A stretch of 9,558 nucleotides of DNA, taken from NCBI GenBank assembly GCA_964586135.1, contig CAZPGS010000028.1:1-9558 (forward strand), read 5' to 3'. This DNA is from WYZ-LMO8 sp964586135 (GTDB lineage Archaea > Thermoproteota > Methanomethylicia > Nezhaarchaeales > WYZ-LMO8). Under the pieces are notes generated by a model, which made no database searches, was not told the DNA's origin, and saw nothing but the letters and a program-made list of their open reading frames with translations. Position 1 is the stretch's first letter. Each line of letters starts with the position of its first letter. Shown here piece after piece: positions 5,985 through 9,558 of this stretch. The position numbers and the translations under genes were made by a program.

Positions 5985-6062
5985 ACTTACTGGGTGAGGG
6001 TCGCGATGGTGCTGTAGGGGCGTGTCAAAAGGTTAAAGTTGGCGGCGAACGACATTAACTAT

Positions 6063-6067
6063 GGTGA
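6063..6067 (+). promoter_or_regulatory. Ribosome binding site that supports GTG 6074
   Basis: GGTGA lies six bases before GTG 6074-6076. The ATG at 6061-6063 overlaps this site and is out of frame, so it is not the start. Confidence 0.65.
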
Positions 6068-6073
6068 AGGGCC

Positions 6074-7129
6074 GTGGGCGAAGCAGGCAAGAGGGTTAAG
6101 TTCGGACAACTCTTGCCCATCCCCGCAGCCCCGGTCGACGCGTTGATAAGGATCGGTCACAGGACGGAGAAGGCGGGCTTCGACTCTGTCTGGGTCGCGG
6201 ACCACCTGCTGATGATACCTGCTGGGATCGTACCGAACGTCTGGCCAGTCCTCAGCGTGATAGCATCCCAGACCGAGAGGGTCGAGCTAGGTACTTGCGT
6301 CTCTGACCCTCACAGGATCCACCCCGCGGTCTTCGCGCAACTCGTCGCGACTGTCGATCAGATATCGCAGGGGAGGCTGATCGTCGGCTTGGGGGCTGGT
6401 GAGGCTATGAACTTAGATCAATTCGGAATACGATGGGACAGGCCCTTATCGAGGCTCGTCGAGTTCACGAGAATGGTCCGAGACCTCTGGCTAAAGGACG
6501 AGGTCAGCTACCAAGGCAAGTTCTGGACCCTAAGGAGGGCCTTCCTGCAGATAAGGCCCAAGAGGAACCCCGTGCCGATATACTTCGCGGCCAACTCCCC
6601 TCTCTCGCGAAAGATGGCGGCTAAGTACGCGGACGGCTGGCTACCCGTCTCTCTAGGGCCGAGGACCTACAGAAGGCACTTGGAGGAGATAAAGAAGGCC
6701 GCTGAGGCTGTCGGGCGACCTTTGGACAACTTCGAGCTCGGCCTATTCGTCCACGTGGCCGTGGCGGAGAGCTACGAGGAGGCCTTAAACCAAGCGAGGA
6801 GGGCCAAGGTGCAGATAGCCCCCGCCCCCAAGCTCATCAAGGAAGCGGGCTTCGAGCTGGAGTTCCCAAGCGGCTTGCCGGAGAACGTGTACAGTGCCGT
6901 GACTCTCACAGAAGAGGGCCTTAGGCTGTTCGAGGAGTTTGATAAATGCATCCCTGACGAGGTCGTCGTCGAGTTCTCGATAGTGGGGACCCCGGAGGAC
7001 TGCGTGAGGAAGGTCGAGGAGTTCGTGAAGGCAGGGGTGAGGCACTTCGTCTTAGTCAACTTGGGGCCAGACCCCAAGTTCGTCCTAGACGTGTTCGCTA
7101 AAAAAGTGATCCCCTCTTACAGGGATTGA
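6074..7129 (+). CDS. Luciferase-like (F420/flavin-dependent) oxidoreductase
   Basis: A 351-residue member of the bacterial luciferase-like TIM-barrel family, which includes F420-dependent Mer, glucose-6-phosphate and alcohol dehydrogenases. Recognisable elements are KFGQLLPIPA (9-18), the AGFDSVWVADHLL segment (34-46), ELGTCVSDPHRIHPAVFAQ (71-89), QGRLIVGLGAGEAMNLDQFG (99-118), KRNPVPIYFAANSP (163-176) and ADGWLP (186-191). The GxGEAMN pattern and following insertion resemble F420-dependent dehydrogenases more than true Mer, so I do not call it methylenetetrahydromethanopterin reductase. Cofactor F420 is likely but FMN is possible. It lies only 17 bases before the 4-hydroxybutyryl-CoA dehydratase gene with no terminator between them, suggesting a role in the same pathway. 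The GTG start has a GGTGA site. Confidence 0.85.
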   Translation: MGEAGKRVKFGQLLPIPAAPVDALIRIGHRTEKAGFDSVWVADHLLMIPAGIVPNVWPVLSVIASQTERVELGTCVSDPHRIHPAVFAQLVATVDQISQGRLIVGLGAGEAMNLDQFGIRWDRPLSRLVEFTRMVRDLWLKDEVSYQGKFWTLRRAFLQIRPKRNPVPIYFAANSPLSRKMAAKYADGWLPVSLGPRTYRRHLEEIKKAAEAVGRPLDNFELGLFVHVAVAESYEEALNQARRAKVQIAPAPKLIKEAGFELEFPSGLPENVYSAVTLTEEGLRLFEEFDKCIPDEVVVEFSIVGTPEDCVRKVEEFVKAGVRHFVLVNLGPDPKFVLDVFAKKVIPSYRD

Positions 7130-7130
7130 C

Positions 7131-7138
7131 GGGAGGGG
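7131..7138 (+). promoter_or_regulatory. Ribosome binding site that decides the dehydratase start
   Basis: GGGAGGGG lies 8-10 bases upstream of ATG 7147 (and ATG 7150). The longer open frame from TTG 7126 overlaps the previous stop codon and would translate this site, so ATG 7147 is preferred. Confidence 0.65.
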
Positions 7139-7146
7139 AACGGCAG

Positions 7147-8649
7147 ATGATGAGAGGAAAGGAGTACGTGGGGAGCCTGAAGAAGCTCAAGCCCAAGATA
7201 TACTTCATGGGCGAAGAGGTCGAGAGCGTAGTCGAGCATCCCGTATTCAGGCCTCACGTAAATGCCGCCGCCATGACCTACGAGCTAGCACACGACCCGA
7301 AGTACGAGGAAGTGATGATCGCGAAATCTCACCTAACTGGAGAAAAGATCAACAGGTTCACCCACATTCACCAGAGCACCGACGACCTCGTGAAGAAGGT
7401 GAAGATGATGAGGCTCCTGGGCCAGAGGACCGGGGCCTGTTTTCAGCGCTGTGCGGGTTTCGACGCCCTCAACGCGCTGTACATAACCACCTACGACGTG
7501 GACAAAAAGTACGGTACTGACTATCACGAGAGGCTCAAGAAGTACTTGCTGTACGTCCAGAGGAACGACTTGATGTGCGCTGGCGCCATGACCGACGTGA
7601 AGGGCGATCGCAGCCTCAGGCCCCATCAACAGACAGATCCCGACCTCTACGTCCGCGTGGTCGAGAGGACCGAGGCCGGAATAGTCGTCAGGGGGGCCAA
7701 GGCCCACATAACCGGGGCTGCGAACTCACACGAGATAATAGTCATGCCCACGAGGGCTCTGGGACCGGAGGACAAGGACTACGCGGTCTCGTTCGCCGTC
7801 CCAGTCGATGCCGAGGGTGTCTACATGGTCTTTGGCAGGCAAGTAAACGAGGTGAGGAGGCTCGAGAGCGCAATGGACTGCGGGAACGCGAAGTACGGGG
7901 CCGTCGGTGGAGAGGCCCTCATAGTATTCGACGACGTCTTCGTGCCTTGGGAGAGAGTCTTCATGTGTGGCGAGTACGAGTTCGCGGGGGAGCTCGTGGA
8001 GACCTTCGCGGCCCTCCACAGGCAGAACTACGGCGGTTGCAAGGTCGGCGTCGCCGACGTCCTCGTAGGGGCCGCAGCTAGCGTGGCTGAGTACCACGGC
8101 GTAGCCAGCGCCCCGCACATAGTGGACAAGCTGACGGATATGATGTTTATGGCAGAGGCCTGTTGGTGCTGCTCGCTCGCGTGCTCCTACGAGGGCCACA
8201 GGACCCCTTCTGGAGCGTACATGCCGAACCCCTTGCTCGCGAACGTCACGAAGCTGCTCATAACCAGGTTCCCCTACGAGTGGTCCAGGCTGGCCCAAGA
8301 CATAGCGGGAGGGCTATTGGCTACTTGCCCCTCGGAGAAGGACTACAAGCACCCGAAGATCGGGAAGTACGTGGAGAAGTACCTCAAGGGGGTTGCCGGG
8401 GTCCCGACCGAGCACAGGATTCGAATGCTCAGGCTCATCGAGGCCCTGTCCGTAGGCGCGCACTTGGTGGAGTCCTTGCACGGCGCTGGCTCGCCACAGG
8501 CGCAGAAGATAATGATATGGAGGAGAGGGGACGTCGAGGCGAAGAAGAGGCTGGCGAGGGTAATCGCCGGGATAGAGAAGGACGAGTACTTCGAGAGGAT
8601 CACGGGCAAGAGCGAGGACGAGTACTTCGAGGAGCTTCTGAAGAAGTAG
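7147..8649 (+). CDS. 4-hydroxybutyryl-CoA dehydratase / vinylacetyl-CoA isomerase
   Basis: A 500-residue [4Fe-4S]- and FAD-containing dehydratase that converts 4-hydroxybutyryl-CoA to crotonyl-CoA by a ketyl-radical route. It is the signature enzyme of the dicarboxylate/4-hydroxybutyrate and 3-hydroxypropionate/4-hydroxybutyrate CO2-fixation cycles, and is also used in fermenting clostridia. All four cluster ligands match the clostridial enzyme (C99, C103, H292, C299) at nearly the same numbering: C98 and C102 in CFQRC, and H291 and C298 in HRQNYGGCK, with Y295 at the equivalent of Y296. Other strong blocks are NRFTHIHQSTDDL, GAMTDVKGDRSLRP, VVRGAKAHITGA and ESLHGAGSPQAQKIM. The length fits the family (about 490-510). 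ATG 7147 is chosen for its GGGAGGGG site; a second ATG follows at 7150. It is the second gene of a unit with the F420-type oxidoreductase and is followed by poly-T terminators. Confidence 0.96.
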   Translation: MMRGKEYVGSLKKLKPKIYFMGEEVESVVEHPVFRPHVNAAAMTYELAHDPKYEEVMIAKSHLTGEKINRFTHIHQSTDDLVKKVKMMRLLGQRTGACFQRCAGFDALNALYITTYDVDKKYGTDYHERLKKYLLYVQRNDLMCAGAMTDVKGDRSLRPHQQTDPDLYVRVVERTEAGIVVRGAKAHITGAANSHEIIVMPTRALGPEDKDYAVSFAVPVDAEGVYMVFGRQVNEVRRLESAMDCGNAKYGAVGGEALIVFDDVFVPWERVFMCGEYEFAGELVETFAALHRQNYGGCKVGVADVLVGAAASVAEYHGVASAPHIVDKLTDMMFMAEACWCCSLACSYEGHRTPSGAYMPNPLLANVTKLLITRFPYEWSRLAQDIAGGLLATCPSEKDYKHPKIGKYVEKYLKGVAGVPTEHRIRMLRLIEALSVGAHLVESLHGAGSPQAQKIMIWRRGDVEAKKRLARVIAGIEKDEYFERITGKSEDEYFEELLKK

Positions 8650-8692
8650 AGAAGTGGAGAGGTCTTTTTTTACCCCGAGCTCCATTTTTTAA
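8650..8692 (+). terminator. Double poly-T terminator after the dehydratase gene
   Basis: A T7 run (8665-8671) and a T6 run (8685-8690) follow the stop within 45 bases, the usual archaeal termination signal. GGTCTT (8661-8666) and AAGACC (8696-8701) are reverse complements flanking the tracts. The second T run with AATAG could alternatively act as a promoter element for the next gene. Confidence 0.65.
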
Positions 8693-8758
8693 TAGAAGAC
8701 CAGCTCTTCGTCTCTTGGCTGCCCAAGCGGACATAGCCCCGAGCCGTCAAGTTGGATT

Positions 8759-8781
8759 GCGGGTGAGGGACTCACCAACGC
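8759..8781 (+). repeat. Hairpin in the leader of the radical SAM gene
   Basis: GGTGAG (8762-8767) pairs with CTCACC (8771-8776) over a GGA loop, and the stem extends with GCG (8759-8761)/CGC (8779-8781) across an AA bulge. A second small hairpin, GCC-TTTA-GGC, follows at 8791-8800. Both lie between the dehydratase terminator and the radical SAM start; the stem includes a GGTGA that resembles a ribosome site. Confidence 0.45.
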
Positions 8782-8829
8782 TCAGAGCAGGCCTTTAGGC
8801 TGGCGAGGGTCGTGAGGTCCTATCCGAGG

Positions 8830-9558
8830 ATGATTAAGAGGGGAGATAAGTTCGACCCCCTCGACGTCGCTAAGCAGACCGAGAGGATGGTCTGTCGCAA
8901 TGGGGCCAGGAAGTACACGGCCTTCTACGCCACGGGGGTCTACGGAGGGATAGCGACAGGTTACGTAGTCGGCTGTTGCCTCAGGTGCTTCTTCTGCTGG
9001 ACGGACTTCAGCAGGGACTTTCCAGAGGCGTATGGAGAGTACTACACGGCTGAGGAGGCCTGCGAGAACATAGCGAGAGCGGCAAAGAAGTGGAGAGTCA
9101 CCAAGGCTAGGATAAGCGGCGGCGAGCCCACCCTCTGCAGGAAGCACTTGCTCGAGCTCTTGGAGCTGATCGAGGAGAGGGACGAGGTGAAGCTGTTCAT
9201 CCTCGAGACCAACGGCATCCTGTTCGGGGCCGATGAGAGCTACGTAAGGGACATCGCAGGCCTCAGAAAGGTTTACGTGAGGGTCTCGCTCAAGGCCGGG
9301 GAGCCGGAGGCTTTCGAGGCAAGGACGGGGGCCTCTAGGGAGTTCTTCGAGTTGCCGTTTAGGGCGGTGAAGGCCCTCTTGGACAATGGCGTAAGATTTC
9401 ACGTAGCAGCCATGACGGACCCGAGGATAATGCCCTCTGAGGAGAGGAGGAGGCTCATAGAGAGGCTAGCGGAGATAGATGAGTTCTTGGCGGCCAACCT
9501 GGAGGAAGAGGTCTGCGACCCCTACGAGGGGACTCTCGTGAGGATGCAGTTCTACGGC
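8830..9558 (+). CDS. Radical SAM domain protein (3' end beyond the window)
   Basis: An open frame runs to the right edge without a stop, giving at least 243 residues. The SAM-cluster motif is CCLRCFFC, i.e. C49-x3-C53-x2-C56, preceded by YGGIATGYVVG. The GGEP motif is at 97-100 (ISGGEPTL) and a LETNGI strand follows, as in MoaA-like folds. This layout (YGGIAT...GC.LRC.FCW) is common in an uncharacterised archaeal radical SAM group; the reaction is unknown. A late EVCDPYEGTL segment resembles a conserved stretch of that group. The start is uncertain: ATG 8830 has GAGGT about 11 bases upstream, while GTG 8812 and an open frame back to 8767 are also possible. It is probably separate from the dehydratase unit because two poly-T tracts and about 140 bases lie between. 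Confidence 0.88.
   Translation, partial: MIKRGDKFDPLDVAKQTERMVCRNGARKYTAFYATGVYGGIATGYVVGCCLRCFFCWTDFSRDFPEAYGEYYTAEEACENIARAAKKWRVTKARISGGEPTLCRKHLLELLELIEERDEVKLFILETNGILFGADESYVRDIAGLRKVYVRVSLKAGEPEAFEARTGASREFFELPFRAVKALLDNGVRFHVAAMTDPRIMPSEERRRLIERLAEIDEFLAANLEEEVCDPYEGTLVRMQFYG

Noticed and set aside
6074..7129. Assignment as methylenetetrahydromethanopterin reductase (Mer)
   Set aside because: The fold matches, but the GxGEAMN segment and overall pattern are closer to F420-dependent dehydrogenases; a generic family call is safer.
7126..7146. N-terminal extension of the dehydratase from TTG 7126, overlapping the previous stop
   Set aside because: The extension would translate through the GGGAGGGG ribosome site, and the family's N-terminus aligns with the ATG at 7147 or 7150.
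7726..8298. Long antisense open frame (190 codons) inside the dehydratase gene
   Set aside because: It is arginine/glycine/valine-rich with no domain, and arises from the GC-rich codon bias of the real gene on the other strand.
7147..8649. Alternative assignment as 4-hydroxyphenylacetate 3-monooxygenase (HpaB), the same superfamily
   Set aside because: HpaB lacks the four [4Fe-4S] ligands, all of which are present here with exact spacing.
8163..8798. + strand open frame overlapping the end of the dehydratase gene and the following gap
   Set aside because: It is low-complexity and Arg/Gly-rich, without a ribosome site, and shifted relative to a confidently identified gene.
8700..8829. Possible tRNA in the gap before the radical SAM gene
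   Set aside because: No T-arm consensus and no cloverleaf could be drawn; only two simple hairpins are present.
8782..9402. Antisense open frame (206 codons) over the radical SAM gene
   Set aside because: The + strand frame carries the CxxxCxxC and GGEP motifs; the antisense product has no recognisable feature.
1..9558. CRISPR array, insertion sequence, integrase or attachment site
   Set aside because: I saw no regularly spaced repeats, transposase or terminal inverted repeats; all genes are ordinary chromosomal types.

Overview
The window looks like a chromosomal segment of a thermophilic archaeon, most likely of the Thermoproteota (crenarchaeal) type. This rests on several observations: TATA-like elements 24-50 bases upstream of starts, GGTGA/GAGG-type ribosome binding sites, GTG and TTG starts, heavy use of AGG (Arg) and ATA (Ile) codons in GC-rich DNA, and a 4-hydroxybutyryl-CoA dehydratase of the kind used in archaeal CO2-fixation cycles. 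The exact lineage cannot be fixed from this window. I see no mobile element, CRISPR array, rRNA or tRNA. The region is dense, with eleven protein genes, one of them cut by the right edge.

Left part (1-3600): an inositol monophosphatase-family phosphatase (-) is divergent from a HIT-domain nucleotide hydrolase (+). The HIT gene converges with a bifunctional-nuclease-domain protein (-). After a 246-base intergenic stretch that holds a good candidate for an unannotated C/D box guide sRNA (-), a class III-type sirtuin (-) is divergent from a cysteine-rich YkgJ-family protein (+). Those two share one AT-rich promoter patch.

Middle part (3600-6000): a small winged-helix regulator (-) has a strong TATA box and a hairpin plus T-rich terminator. 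Next is a phosphate transport pair, a PiT permease followed by a DUF47 (PhoU-like) protein, both on the - strand. DUF47 has its own TATA box and a TTG start with a textbook GGTGAG site.

Right part (6000-9558): a + strand two-gene unit encodes an F420/flavin-dependent luciferase-like oxidoreductase and, 17 bases later, 4-hydroxybutyryl-CoA dehydratase with all four [4Fe-4S] ligands present. It ends in two poly-T tracts. A radical SAM protein follows after a hairpin-rich leader and runs off the window. The most interesting points are the tight coupling of an F420-type oxidoreductase to the signature enzyme of the 4-hydroxybutyrate carbon cycles, and the candidate guide RNA at 2152-2210.
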